64,000 bases of DNA, taken from positions 1-64,000 of the forward strand of contig NZ_BPQQ01000010.1 of the NCBI RefSeq assembly GCF_022179325.1, written 5' to 3'. This document shows, in pieces, positions 46,137 to 54,689 of this stretch. Position 1 is the stretch's first letter, and each line of letters starts with the position of its first letter. A model generated the notes under the pieces. That model ran no database searches and was not told where the DNA came from. It saw nothing but the letters and a program-made list of their open reading frames with translations. The DNA is from Methylobacterium isbiliense. Its GTDB lineage: Bacteria > Pseudomonadota > Alphaproteobacteria > Rhizobiales > Beijerinckiaceae. The position numbers and the translations under genes were made by a program.

Positions 46137-47834
46137 ATGCTACGCCTATCCAATTTCAAGATCACCACGAAGATTGTGCTTCCCTTAGCGTTGGTGGCTA
46201 TTATCGCAGGATTGATCGTCTATCAGGCGCGTAACACCTTTTTCGAACTTAGCAATAAAACTCAGAATATTGTCGACGTTCAAGCCAAGCGCTTGGAGAA
46301 CATCTTGGGCGTTCGTATCAACGTGACAGAGGCTACAGTTCAGAACCGCAACATGCTTGTCGATAGGCGCGCCGCTGAACTGGAGAATTATAAAGTGCGC
46401 TTCGATGCGGCCGTCAAGAGAACATACGAGGCAGCCGACACGCTGATAGCACTCGCAGACACGCCCGAGCGACGCGCAATCAATCAGAAGCTGCGCGACA
46501 TTCTCGAAGTCTATTTCAGAATCGTTGACCGCGCGAATGCCGCAGCCTCGAAAAACGACATTGAGACCGCAACCAAAATCGTCCTTCTCGAAGGCTTGCA
46601 AGCGCGCAGCGCGGTTCGGGATTACGTCCAGCCCCGCATCGATCAACTGACGGAAGAGTTGGAGAAGGCGAAGGCCGACGCACAGGCGAGCGCGGAGGCG
46701 TCCACCACACTCCTCGTTGCGACAGCCGCCATCGGGTTGATCGCGGCGTTGGGAACGGCGATCGGCATCGTCGTCTTCGGGCTGACGCGCCCGCTCGCGA
46801 ACTTGGTTTCAGTACTGCAACGCATGGCCAGGGGCGAGATCGACGCCGACATCAAGGAAGCGGCGCGCCAGGACGAGATCGGCGTTGTTGGACAGGCGGT
46901 GGAAGGCATCAAGGCCATGGTGGCCCGGAAGGCCGTCGAGGAAGCGGAGATCCGGCGGCGCGCCGATGAAGCCGCCGCCGCCGAGCGGCGTCGCACGATG
47001 ATCGAACTCGCGGACAGTTTCGAGCGGGCGGTCAGCGGGATCGTCGGCACGGTCTCGGCCTCGGCGACACAGTTGCAGGCCACCGCTTCGACGATGACGA
47101 CGACGGCAACTGAAACGGCATCGCAGTCCGGCACGGTGGCGGCCGCCGCCGAGGAGGCCGCCTCCAACGTCAGCACCGTGGCGGCCGCTTCAGAGGAACT
47201 GGGAACCTCCGTGCAGGAGATCGGACGCCAAGTGCAGGGCTCGGCATCTCTTGCGCAGGCTGCGGTGGGTGAAGCGGATCAGACCGCGCGGCTCGTGCAG
47301 GACCTGTCCGCGGCCGTCACGAAGGTCGGCGACGTCGTCGGGCTGATCTCCTCGATCGCGAGTCAGACCAACCTGCTGGCGCTGAACGCCACCATTGAGG
47401 CGGCGCGCGCCGGCGAGGCGGGACGGGGCTTTGCGGTCGTGGCCGCCGAGGTGAAGGAACTCGCTTCGCAGACGGCTCGGGCAACGGACGAAATCAGCGG
47501 ACAGATCGGCCGCATCCAAGGGGTGACAGGTCAGGCCGTCTCGGCCATTGGCTCGATCACCGCGCGTATTGCCGAGATGAACACGGTATGCACCGCCATT
47601 GCCGCTGCGGTCGAGGAGCAGGGCGCGGCGACCCAGGAGATCGTGCGCAACGTCGCCCAGGCAGCCACCGGCACGTCGGAGGTGACCATCAACATTACGG
47701 GTATCGCGCATGCATCGGAAGAAACCGGCGTCGCTGCGAGCCAAGTCCTCGTCGCCGCATCCGAGCTGTCCCGCCAATCCGAGCACCTCGCGACCGAGGT
47801 CAGCTCCTTCCTCAACACCGTTCGCGCCGCGTGA
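46137..47834 (+). CDS. Methyl-accepting chemotaxis protein
   Basis: A 565-residue transmembrane chemoreceptor. TM1 is near residues 12-28, then a periplasmic four-helix-bundle-like sensor of ~160 residues, TM2 near 188-210, a HAMP domain, and the signalling helices with the hairpin tip region [39 protein letters not shown]. The start at 46137 has GGAG upstream. Base composition changes inside the gene: the sensor part (to about 46650) is AT-richer, the cytoplasmic part is typical of the genome. No C-terminal CheR-binding pentapeptide is seen. Ligand unknown. Confidence 0.93.
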   Translation: MLRLSNFKITTKIVLPLALVAIIAGLIVYQARNTFFELSNKTQNIVDVQAKRLENILGVRINVTEATVQNRNMLVDRRAAELENYKVRFDAAVKRTYEAADTLIALADTPERRAINQKLRDILEVYFRIVDRANAAASKNDIETATKIVLLEGLQARSAVRDYVQPRIDQLTEELEKAKADAQASAEASTTLLVATAAIGLIAALGTAIGIVVFGLTRPLANLVSVLQRMARGEIDADIKEAARQDEIGVVGQAVEGIKAMVARKAVEEAEIRRRADEAAAAERRRTMIELADSFERAVSGIVGTVSASATQLQATASTMTTTATETASQSGTVAAAAEEAASNVSTVAAASEELGTSVQEIGRQVQGSASLAQAAVGEADQTARLVQDLSAAVTKVGDVVGLISSIASQTNLLALNATIEAARAGEAGRGFAVVAAEVKELASQTARATDEISGQIGRIQGVTGQAVSAIGSITARIAEMNTVCTAIAAAVEEQGAATQEIVRNVAQAATGTSEVTINITGIAHASEETGVAASQVLVAASELSRQSEHLATEVSSFLNTVRAA

Positions 47835-47838
47835 GGCT

Positions 47839-47943
47839 ATGCGCATGGCTGAAATCAGCATCCTCTCAGCCGGTGATCTTTCCGATTATCAGTTGAAACA
47901 GGTCGCCTCTCGATTGGCAGAAGCTCACGCCGCAGGTTATTGA
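47839..47943 (+). CDS. Very small open frame after the chemoreceptor
   Basis: A 34-residue frame, MRMAEISILSAGDLSDYQLK onward, ending EAHAAGY, starts five bases after the chemoreceptor stop and may be co-translated. It has a plausible helical, charged composition but no recognised motif. It could be a genuine small protein or the truncated start of a gene lost by rearrangement at the island edge. Confidence 0.3.
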   Translation: MRMAEISILSAGDLSDYQLKQVASRLAEAHAAGY

Positions 47944-47983
47944 TCTTGGTTCGCGAATGTAAAATCTCTCAAGCAAACCCTGC

Positions 47984-48007
47984 ATAAAAATTGCAGTAAA
48001 TTTTTAT
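47984..48007. other. Perfect AT-rich inverted repeat
   Basis: ATAAAAATT at 47984-47992 and AATTTTTAT at 47999-48007 flank GCAGTA. A 9-bp perfect dyad made only of A and T is unusual for this genome. It lies 40 bp after the small open frame and could act as a weak terminator for the chemoreceptor transcript or as a protein-binding site. Confidence 0.45.
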
Positions 48008-48287
48008 CGGAGATCGAATATTTCGAGGATGTGCTGATCAGGCTAGGTATCCCATACTCACAAACGTTTTTGCGGTCGCGGAATCTCGTCGACACCGTGG
48101 AAGACTTGGCTGCGAAGATCAGGATCTGTCCCGACGCGGCCCCATGAGATGCCCGTCCAGCCCATGATCGCCATTGCCACGATGCGTGCAAGTGACCTGA
48201 CGCCTACCACCTCGTGGTTTCGGACGGCATCGCCCACATCATTCAGTGTTGTTTCCCCTTGGAACCCGGACGGATCTCCTGAGCTGA

Positions 48288-48522
48288 TCAAGCGATGAAC
48301 CCGCGTGGCGAGCCATAGCTCAGCAGACGATGAGGGCGAAGCTCATTGGCGTGCGCCGGCCAAAGCGGAAGCCGGCGCAGCACGCTCCGGGCCTCCGGGA
48401 TCCGCGACACGGACGAAGTCGCGTTGCAGCAGGCGCACCAAGGCCTCGGCCAAGCCGTTGAATTGAGCGCTCTCCAATGGCGTCGGTGTGATCACCCGGC
48501 CCCGAGCCTTCGAATCCGGGGC
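48288..48522 (-). pseudogene. IS3-family transposase (OrfB) C-terminal remnant, frameshifted
   Basis: Reading the minus strand, one frame gives RVITPTPLESAQFNGLAEA and then LVRLLQRDFVRVADP, the NG-AEA segment before the final catalytic region of IS3-type integrases. After a one-base shift near 48385-48400, the next frame gives RSVLRRLPLWPAHANELRPH and then RLLSYGSPRGFIA followed by a stop at 48288. This is the classic IS3 OrfB ending (NE-hydrophobic-PH-LxYxSPxxFI). The N-terminal part, OrfA and inverted repeats are missing. The 47944-48287 stretch beside it holds no gene I can support. Confidence 0.75.
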
Positions 48523-48846
48523 TGCAGCGGTTGGCTAAGCTGCCTTTCTCGGCCCCTCGACGCCGTCCAGTCGCCTGACGCTCCACGGGCCGTGACGATG
48601 CTGACCGCCCCTCTGGCTCGTTCGAGGTGCCGATCCAGGGCGGGATGAAGCGTCACCACCTCTTCGAACCGCATGAGCCGCCTACCACCCACACCTTGAG
48701 CTTGGCGAACCCGCGCACAATCATGCCGATGGTCCAAGAGCCGAAGCCGGAGATGGGACCCACCGCCGAAACGGTCCGAAACACCGGTGCTGACGCTCTC
48801 ATCCGGAGCGTCCAAAAGCGGCAAAAAGTGCTGGACCCATAGTGGC
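48523..48846. other. Region between transposase remnant and tRNA-Glu, no recognised gene
   Basis: Short frames exist on both strands, but none shows a recognisable motif or good ribosome site. The stretch abuts the 3' end of tRNA-Glu and may hold the decayed integration junction of the neighbouring island. Confidence 0.4.
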
Positions 48847-48922
48847 TGGCGCGCCCTACGGGACTCGAACCCGTGTTTTCGCCGTGAAAGGGCGACGTCC
48901 TGGACCGCTAGACGAAGGGCGC
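48847..48922 (-). tRNA. tRNA-Glu (anticodon TTC)
   Basis: On the minus strand a 76-base cloverleaf begins GCGCCCTTCGTCTAGCGG. The acceptor stem is GCGCCCT/AGGGCGC, the anticodon loop is CTTTCAC with anticodon TTC, the T arm is ACGGGTTCGAGTCCCGT, and the discriminator G is followed by an encoded CCA (48847-48849). The 3' end points toward the transposase remnant and chemoreceptor region, a typical orientation for an integration target. Confidence 0.95.
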
Positions 48923-49060
48923 TCGCCGGGCCTGGGGTCCTATAGTGAGGTTCGCGGCGCGGAGCAACCGGATTGATGGGCCGCGCGATCGATGGGGTTG
49001 ACGCGGCGCAGGCGCCGCGGCTTGTCGGAGCGCCGCGCGGCGCGGCGGAGATGAGACGGC

Positions 49061-49855
49061 ATGACCACGAGGCGGACGGCGCCGCGGGACCGGGGACGGG
49101 GTGGACGGGGGCCTGATCGCCGGCCCGAGCGGCGACACGAGGGGCCGGACGAGGGCCGGGTGGTGCTCTACGGCTGGCACCCGGTGGCCGAGGCCCTGCG
49201 CAATCCCGCGCGCGGCCTGCACCGGCTGCTCGCCACGGAGAACGCCGCCCAGCGCCTCACCGAGGAGGTCGGCCCGCTGCGCATCGTGCCCGAACTCGTG
49301 CGGCCGGGCGCCATCACGACGCTGCTGGGGCCGGAGGCGGTGCATCAGGGGCTCTACCTGGAGGCCGAGCCCCTCCCCGCCCCGGCCTTCGAGGCCCTGC
49401 CGGACGGGGCCGTGCTGCTGGCGCTCGACCAGATCACCGATCCGCACAATGTCGGGGCCATCGTGCGCACCGCCGCGGCGTTCCGGGTCGACGCCATCAT
49501 CACCACGGCCCGGCACTCCCCGGCCGCCACCGGCGTGCTGGCGAAATCGGCCTCGGGCGGGCTGGAGCACGTCCCCTTCGTGATCGTGCGCAACCTCGCC
49601 GAGGCGCTGATCGAGCTCGGCGAGCGGGGCTTCACGCGCATCGGCCTCGATTCCGAGGCCGACACGCCGCTCGCCGGCATCACGCCGCGCACCCCCCTCG
49701 TCATCGTGCTCGGGGCCGAAGGCAAGGGCCTGCGTCAGCGCACGCGCGAGTGCTGCGACGTGGTCGCCCGGCTCGATTTCCCGGGCGCGATCAAGAGCCT
49801 CAACGTCTCGAACGCGGCCGCCATCACGCTCTACGCGCTGGTGCCGCGCGGCTGA
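49061..49855 (+). CDS. rlmB: 23S rRNA (guanosine-2'-O-)-methyltransferase RlmB
   Basis: A 264-residue SPOUT methyltransferase. After an Arg-rich N-terminus of ~30 residues comes the SpoU substrate-binding domain (VVLYGWHPVAEALRN) and the knotted catalytic domain with LDQITDPHNVGAIVRTAAAF, VIVLGAEGKGLR and SLNVSNAAAITLYAL, the three SPOUT motifs. This is the TrmH group 3 pattern that methylates G2251 of 23S rRNA. The gene is divergent from tRNA-Glu. Confidence 0.93.
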   Translation: MTTRRTAPRDRGRGGRGPDRRPERRHEGPDEGRVVLYGWHPVAEALRNPARGLHRLLATENAAQRLTEEVGPLRIVPELVRPGAITTLLGPEAVHQGLYLEAEPLPAPAFEALPDGAVLLALDQITDPHNVGAIVRTAAAFRVDAIITTARHSPAATGVLAKSASGGLEHVPFVIVRNLAEALIELGERGFTRIGLDSEADTPLAGITPRTPLVIVLGAEGKGLRQRTRECCDVVARLDFPGAIKSLNVSNAAAITLYALVPRG

Positions 49856-49862
49856 CGCGGCC

Positions 49863-51404
49863 TCAGCGCCAGAAGGGCCGCACGTCGATCAGGGCGGTGT
49901 GCGCGGCGGCGGCCTCGGCCAGGAGCTTCTGGGTGCGCTGCTCCACGTCGGCCGCGGTCAGGCCGGCGGCGAAGACCGCGGCGCCCGGCGCGCCACGCAC
50001 GAGGTCGGCCGTGAGCGTGTGGGCGGTGGCGATGTCGTTGAGATCGCCCAGCGCGTCCTGCAGGTCGGCGAGGGCGCGCACGAACCTCTTGTGGCGCTTG
50101 GCGGCCTTCGGCTTGGCGTAGAGGCCGGCGAAGAACTCGGCGCCGTAGCGCAGCTTCTTGGCCGCGATGCGCACCTCGTGGCGGGCGTGCGGCTCGAGAT
50201 GGTCGAGGCCGCGCCCGCGCTTCTTCACCTTGCGGCGGCGGCGCTCCAGCTCCTCGGTGGCGAAGGCGCGGGCGGGGGCGTCGCGCCGCGCCGCCTGCGG
50301 GGCGTCCGCGGCCCGCCACGGCCCCGCATCGAGCCACGCCACGAGGTCGATCAGGACGCCGCGCCACTCCGTACCGCCGAGGGTCGCCATCACCGCCGCG
50401 TAGGCGGCGTTGCGCTCATCCTCCAGGTGCCGCTCCAGGGTGAGGAGCCCGGCCTCGTCGGGCCGCCGCTCGCGCTCGGCCGGCAAGGTGGTGGCCAGGA
50501 AGACGTCGAGGTTGCGCGCGTGCCCGAACGGCTCGCTCAGGCGCTTCAGCTCGGCCTTGAGCGCCGGCACCCGGGCATCCTCCACGATGTCGCCGAACAG
50601 CGAGAAGGCCGAGCGCAGGCGCCGCAGCGCCACGCGCAGCTGGTGCAGCGCCTCCGCGTGCCGGTGGTCGCGCAGCGCCTCCTCGTTCAGCCGCAAGTGG
50701 CGCAGGCAGGCCTGGGCGATCGCCTGGAACGCCTCCCCGGCACTCATCGCCGGGTCGAGGGCCACCGGCTCCGCCTTGCTGAAGCGGCCGAGCCCGTCCC
50801 CGATGAGCCGGTAGCCGCGCTCGGCCTTGGACAGCACACCGAGCCGCAGCGGGACGCTGGCGCCGAGTTCCCGGGCGAGCCCGAACAGGTCCGCGGCCGA
50901 TCCCTGCTTGAGTTCGAGTTCGAGTTCGTTGAGCGGCGTCACGCGATCGGCAGCCCCGTCGAGGGCGGTGATCCGGCCGCGGTCCAGGGCCACCTCGATC
51001 CGGGCGCCGCCATGCGCCACCGCCCGCACCGAGCGCTCGACCGCCGCCGAGAACAGCGGCCGCAGCACCGCCTTGCGGCCGAGAACGTCGCCGAGCGGGG
51101 TCTCGGCGAGCGGGCGCAGGTCTGGCTCGGCCCCGGCCACCGCCCATTCCCATTCGGGCCGGTCGAACAGGCCGGCGCCCGGCAGCGCGGCCTTCACGGT
51201 CTGCACGTGGCCGGCGCCGTCGCTGCGCACGCGCAGCGTATAGCCGGCCGCCCTCAGGCGCCGGTCCTCGGTGTCGAAGTAGACGGAGGTGAGCCGCGCC
51301 TCCTCGGGCGCCTCGCGCGGGTCCAGCAGCGGATGTCCGCTCAGGGTGGCGAGGTCCGAGGCTTCGAATTCGAGCTTCAGTTCGGTCTCGCGTGGCGTCG
51401 TCAT
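49863..51404 (-). CDS. CYTH and CHAD domain protein
   Basis: A 513-residue protein. The CYTH domain (triphosphate tunnel fold, residues 1-200) has the ETELKLEFE signature and alternating acidic and basic strands. The CHAD domain (about 215-500) is helical with conserved histidines and basic residues (HQLRVALRRLRSAF, HEVRIAAKKLRYGAEFF) that bind polyphosphate. Such proteins hydrolyse or bind inorganic tri- and polyphosphate. It follows the C-P lyase genes on the same strand with a 120-bp gap, suggesting a phosphate-related role. Upstream in-frame sequence is not conserved; the start MTTPRETELKL fits the family. Confidence 0.9.
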   Translation of the reverse strand: MTTPRETELKLEFEASDLATLSGHPLLDPREAPEEARLTSVYFDTEDRRLRAAGYTLRVRSDGAGHVQTVKAALPGAGLFDRPEWEWAVAGAEPDLRPLAETPLGDVLGRKAVLRPLFSAAVERSVRAVAHGGARIEVALDRGRITALDGAADRVTPLNELELELKQGSAADLFGLARELGASVPLRLGVLSKAERGYRLIGDGLGRFSKAEPVALDPAMSAGEAFQAIAQACLRHLRLNEEALRDHRHAEALHQLRVALRRLRSAFSLFGDIVEDARVPALKAELKRLSEPFGHARNLDVFLATTLPAERERRPDEAGLLTLERHLEDERNAAYAAVMATLGGTEWRGVLIDLVAWLDAGPWRAADAPQAARRDAPARAFATEELERRRRKVKKRGRGLDHLEPHARHEVRIAAKKLRYGAEFFAGLYAKPKAAKRHKRFVRALADLQDALGDLNDIATAHTLTADLVRGAPGAAVFAAGLTAADVEQRTQKLLAEAAAAHTALIDVRPFWR

Positions 51405-51524
51405 CCGGTCTCGTCCATCTCCCGCGTGGCGGCCGATGGGCCGCCGCTCCGGCCGCATCCCGCGGCGAGCCGCCGGATGATGGCCGTGGCGGAAAAGCTC
51501 CGCAAGGGGATCGGTTCCGGGCAA

Positions 51525-52055
51525 TCAGCGCCCGCGCAGATGCGCGACGAGCGTTGCCGCGGCCTGTTCGGGCGCGCCGTCGTTGCGGATGGTGAGGTCC
51601 GCCTGCACCGGCGCCTCCCGGGCGAGCCGCGCCGCGAGGTCGCCGTCCTCGGGCCGCCCGCGCGCGGCAAGCCGCCGCGCCAGCACGGCGGCCGGGGCCG
51701 TTACGGCGACCACGGTGACGCCGGGCAGCCGGGTGCGCGCCTCCGCCACCGCGCGGCGCGAGACGTTGGCGACGACCACGCGGCCGGCCCGCGCGTGGTC
51801 CAGGGTCTCGGCCGGCAGGGCGTAGCCGAGGCCGTGGGCACGCCAGGACAGGGCGAAGCGCCCGTCCGCCTCGCCCTGCGTGAAGGCGGCCTCGCTCAGC
51901 TCCTCGTTCTCCTCATGGGCGGAGGGCGGGCGCGTGACGAGGCGGCGGGCGAAGACGTAGCGCGCCTCGCCGGCCAGCGCCGCGTGGGCGAGCCGGATCA
52001 GCGTGTCCTTGCCAGCCCCGCTCGGCCCCACCACCAGCACGAAGCCGCCCGCCAT
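51525..52055 (-). CDS. phnN: Ribose 1,5-bisphosphate phosphokinase
   Basis: A 176-residue P-loop kinase that converts ribose 1,5-bisphosphate to PRPP, the salvage step of the C-P lyase pathway. Walker A is VGPSGAGKDT, and VFARRLVTRPPSAHEENEEL corresponds to the guanylate-kinase-like substrate loop. The start overlaps the phnM stop by one base (TGATG). It is the last gene of the phn operon. Confidence 0.9.
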   Translation of the reverse strand: MAGGFVLVVGPSGAGKDTLIRLAHAALAGEARYVFARRLVTRPPSAHEENEELSEAAFTQGEADGRFALSWRAHGLGYALPAETLDHARAGRVVVANVSRRAVAEARTRLPGVTVVAVTAPAAVLARRLAARGRPEDGDLAARLAREAPVQADLTIRNDGAPEQAAATLVAHLRGR

Positions 52056-53188
52056 CACGCCACCCGCTCGCCGCCGCGCCAGACCTGGCGCACCACCGGC
52101 ACTTCCTCGCTGACGCGCACCCGCACGAGGTCGGCGCGCAGGCCCGGCTCCAGCGCGCCGCGGTCGGCGAGCCCGGTCGCCCGGGCGGGGTTGCGCGTCA
52201 CCGTCGCCACCGCCTCGGGCAGGGCGATGCCGGGGACGAGGCGCGGCAGCGCGAAGGCGCCCATCAGCAGGCTCGCGGGCACGTAGTCGGAGGACAGGAT
52301 GTCGAGCAGGCCGTCCGCCGCCAGGGCCGCCGCCGCGACGTTGCCGGAATGCGAGCCGCCCCGGATCAGGTTCGGCGCGCCCATCATCACGGTGATGCCG
52401 GCCTGCCTCGCGCCGGACGCCGCCTCGCGGGTGGTCGGGAACTCGGCCAGCGCCACGCCCTCGCGGCGCGCCATCGCGACGTCGTCCGGGGTGGTGTCGT
52501 CGTGGCTCGCCAGCGCGATGCCGCGCTCCCGCGCGAAGGCCACCAGCGCCGGGCGGTTGGCCGCTTCGAGCGCCCGCCCCTCGCGGATCTTGCGCTCGGT
52601 GCCGGCCTTGATCGCCTCCAGCGAGCGCCCGCCGCGCGTGGCGTACTGGTAGTACTTGGCGATGTCGCGGAACTGCCGCTGGCCCGGCGTGTGGTCCATG
52701 AGCGAGATCAGGCCGATCGCGTAGCGCTCCGCGAAGGCGCGCACGGTGTCGACCACGTCGGGAGAGGGCAGTTCGCAGCGCAGATGCGTGAGGTGCTCGG
52801 CCCGGAACAGGCCGGCCTCCCGCGCGCGCGCCACCGCCTCCGCGAGCTGCATCAGTTCGGGGCCGAGCCCGCTGCCGTCCGGGTCGCTGCCCGCCCGCAG
52901 GCTGTCGAACACCGTGGTGATGCCCGAGGCCGCGATCTGCGCGTCGTAGGCCAGCACCGCGCCGAGCGGGTGCCAGCGCACCCCCGGCCGCGGGGCGTAG
53001 TGGCTCTCCAGGTGGTCGGTGTGCAGCTCGATCAGCCCCGGGATCAGGTGGTCGCCCGCGAGGTCGAGACCGCGCTCCGGCGCCCGCCCCTCGCCGATGG
53101 CGGCGATGCGCCCGTCCGCCACCGCGAGCCAGCCGCGCTGCACCCGGTCGGGCAGGACCAGCGTCGCGTTCTCGAAGATCTCGGTCAT
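52055..53188 (-). CDS. phnM: RPnTP hydrolase PhnM
   Basis: A 377-residue amidohydrolase-fold enzyme that removes pyrophosphate from ribose-1-phosphonate 5-triphosphate. Metal ligands are in ELHTDHLESHYAPRPGVRWH, HLTHLRCELPSPD, LMDHTPGQRQFRD and ASHDDTTPDD. The C-terminal LRADLVRVRV is the usual closing strand. It sits between phnL and phnN, 11 bases after the phnL stop. Confidence 0.94.
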   Translation of the reverse strand: MTEIFENATLVLPDRVQRGWLAVADGRIAAIGEGRAPERGLDLAGDHLIPGLIELHTDHLESHYAPRPGVRWHPLGAVLAYDAQIAASGITTVFDSLRAGSDPDGSGLGPELMQLAEAVARAREAGLFRAEHLTHLRCELPSPDVVDTVRAFAERYAIGLISLMDHTPGQRQFRDIAKYYQYATRGGRSLEAIKAGTERKIREGRALEAANRPALVAFARERGIALASHDDTTPDDVAMARREGVALAEFPTTREAASGARQAGITVMMGAPNLIRGGSHSGNVAAAALAADGLLDILSSDYVPASLLMGAFALPRLVPGIALPEAVATVTRNPARATGLADRGALEPGLRADLVRVRVSEEVPVVRQVWRGGERVA

Positions 53189-53199
53189 CGGGGATTCCT

Positions 53200-53904
53200 T
53201 CAGGCCGCCGCCTGGGCACGGAAGCGGGTGACGTCGACGATCCGCGTGGCCACGGCCTCGCGCACGTCCGCGTCGTGGAAGATGCCGAGGATGCCCGCCC
53301 CCGCCGCCTGCCGCTCGCGGATCAGCGCGACCACCACGGCGCGGTTCTGCGCGTCCAGGGAGGCGGTCGGCTCGTCGAGGAGAAGGAGCGGCTTGTCGGC
53401 GACGAGGCCGCGGGCGATGTTCACGCGCTGCTGCTCGCCGCCCGAGAAGGTCGCGGGCGGCAGGTCCCACAGGCGCTCGGGCAGGTTGAGGCGGGCCAGC
53501 AGCTCGGCGGCGCGGCGCGCGGCCTCCTGTGGCGCGAGGCCGCCCTCGCGGCCGGCCGCCTCCACCACCGCGCGGGCGCCCACCCGCGGGATCACCCGCA
53601 GGAACTGCGACACCGAGGCGATCACCCGGCGGCGCAGGTCGAGGATCTCCCGCGGCGGGGCGGTCGCCACGTCGACCACCCGGTCCCCGTCGCGGACCCG
53701 GATGGCGCCGCGGTCGCAGCGGTAGTTGCCGCTCGCCATCCGCAGCAGCGAGGACTTGCCGGCGCCGGACGGGCCGCCCAGCACCACGCACTCCCCCGGA
53801 TCGACCGAGAGGCTGACGGAATCGACCACCGGCAGCACCAGCCCGCCGCGCAGGTGCAGGGTGAAGCGCTTGGCCACGTCCTCGAAGGCGATGAGCGGGA
53901 TCAT
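53200..53904 (-). CDS. phnL: C-P lyase complex ATP-binding protein PhnL
   Basis: A 234-residue ABC-type ATPase that is a component of the carbon-phosphorus lyase pathway rather than of a membrane transporter. Walker A is GGPSGAGKSS, the signature is FSGGEQQRVNIARG and Walker B is LLLLDEPTASLD. The start overlaps the phnK stop (ATGA). Confidence 0.92.
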   Translation of the reverse strand: MIPLIAFEDVAKRFTLHLRGGLVLPVVDSVSLSVDPGECVVLGGPSGAGKSSLLRMASGNYRCDRGAIRVRDGDRVVDVATAPPREILDLRRRVIASVSQFLRVIPRVGARAVVEAAGREGGLAPQEAARRAAELLARLNLPERLWDLPPATFSGGEQQRVNIARGLVADKPLLLLDEPTASLDAQNRAVVVALIRERQAAGAGILGIFHDADVREAVATRIVDVTRFRAQAAA

Positions 53905-54689
53905 GCGGCGAGCACCGAGGCGACGAGAAGCTGGGTGTAGGGCTCGGCGGGATCGTCGAGCACCTGATCGGTGAGGCCGGATTCGATCACCCGGCCGCCG
54001 CGCATCACGATCATCCGGTGCGAGAGCAGGCGCGCCACCGCAAGGTCGTGCGTGACGATGACCACCGCGAGGCCGAGTTCCGCCACGAGCCGGCGGATCA
54101 GGTCGAGGAGGCGGGCCTGCACCGAGACGTCGAGGCCGGAGGTCGGCTCGTCCATCAGCACGAGGCGCGGGCCGGTCACGAGGTTGCGGGCGATCTGCAG
54201 CCGCTGGCGCATGCCGCCCGAGAAGGCCTTCGGCGGGTCGTCGATGCGGTCGGCGGCGATCTCGACCTTGCCCAGCCACTCGGCGGCGGTGGAGCGGATC
54301 CGGCCGTAATGGCGCGCGCCGACCCCCATCAGCCGCTCGCCGACATTGCCGCCGGCGGAGACCCCCATCCGCAGGCCCTGCGCGGCATCCTGGCGGATGA
54401 AGCCCCAGTCGGTGCGCATCAGGTGGCGCCGCTCGGCCTCCGAGAGGGCCGCGAGGTCGGCCAGCGTGCCGTCGCGCAGCCGGTAGCGCACCGTGCCCGC
54501 ATCGGGCGCGAGGTCGCGGGCGATCAGCGACAGGAGCGTCGACTTGCCGGAGCCGGATTCGCCCACGATCGCCAGCACCTCGCCGGGATCGAGATCGAAC
54601 GCGACGTCGGCGCAGCCGATTCGGTGCCCGTAGCGCTTGGTCAGGCCGCGCACGCAGAGGAGCGGTCCGCACGTCGCCCCGGCACTCAT
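53901..54689 (-). CDS. phnK: C-P lyase complex ATP-binding protein PhnK
   Basis: A 262-residue ABC-type ATPase that docks on the PhnGHIJ core complex. Walker A is VGESGSGKST, the signature is FSGGMRQRLQIARN, and Walker B is LVLMDEPTSGLD. The segment GVSAGGNVGERLM is typical of PhnK. Start and stop overlap phnJ and phnL respectively, showing tight coupling. Confidence 0.92.
   Translation of the reverse strand: MSAGATCGPLLCVRGLTKRYGHRIGCADVAFDLDPGEVLAIVGESGSGKSTLLSLIARDLAPDAGTVRYRLRDGTLADLAALSEAERRHLMRTDWGFIRQDAAQGLRMGVSAGGNVGERLMGVGARHYGRIRSTAAEWLGKVEIAADRIDDPPKAFSGGMRQRLQIARNLVTGPRLVLMDEPTSGLDVSVQARLLDLIRRLVAELGLAVVIVTHDLAVARLLSHRMIVMRGGRVIESGLTDQVLDDPAEPYTQLLVASVLAA

Noticed and set aside
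48523-48846. Search for a duplicated tRNA-Glu 3' end (attachment repeat) in the 45-48.8 kb region
   Set aside because: No second copy of the T-arm and acceptor sequence was found by eye, so an attachment site pair could not be supported.
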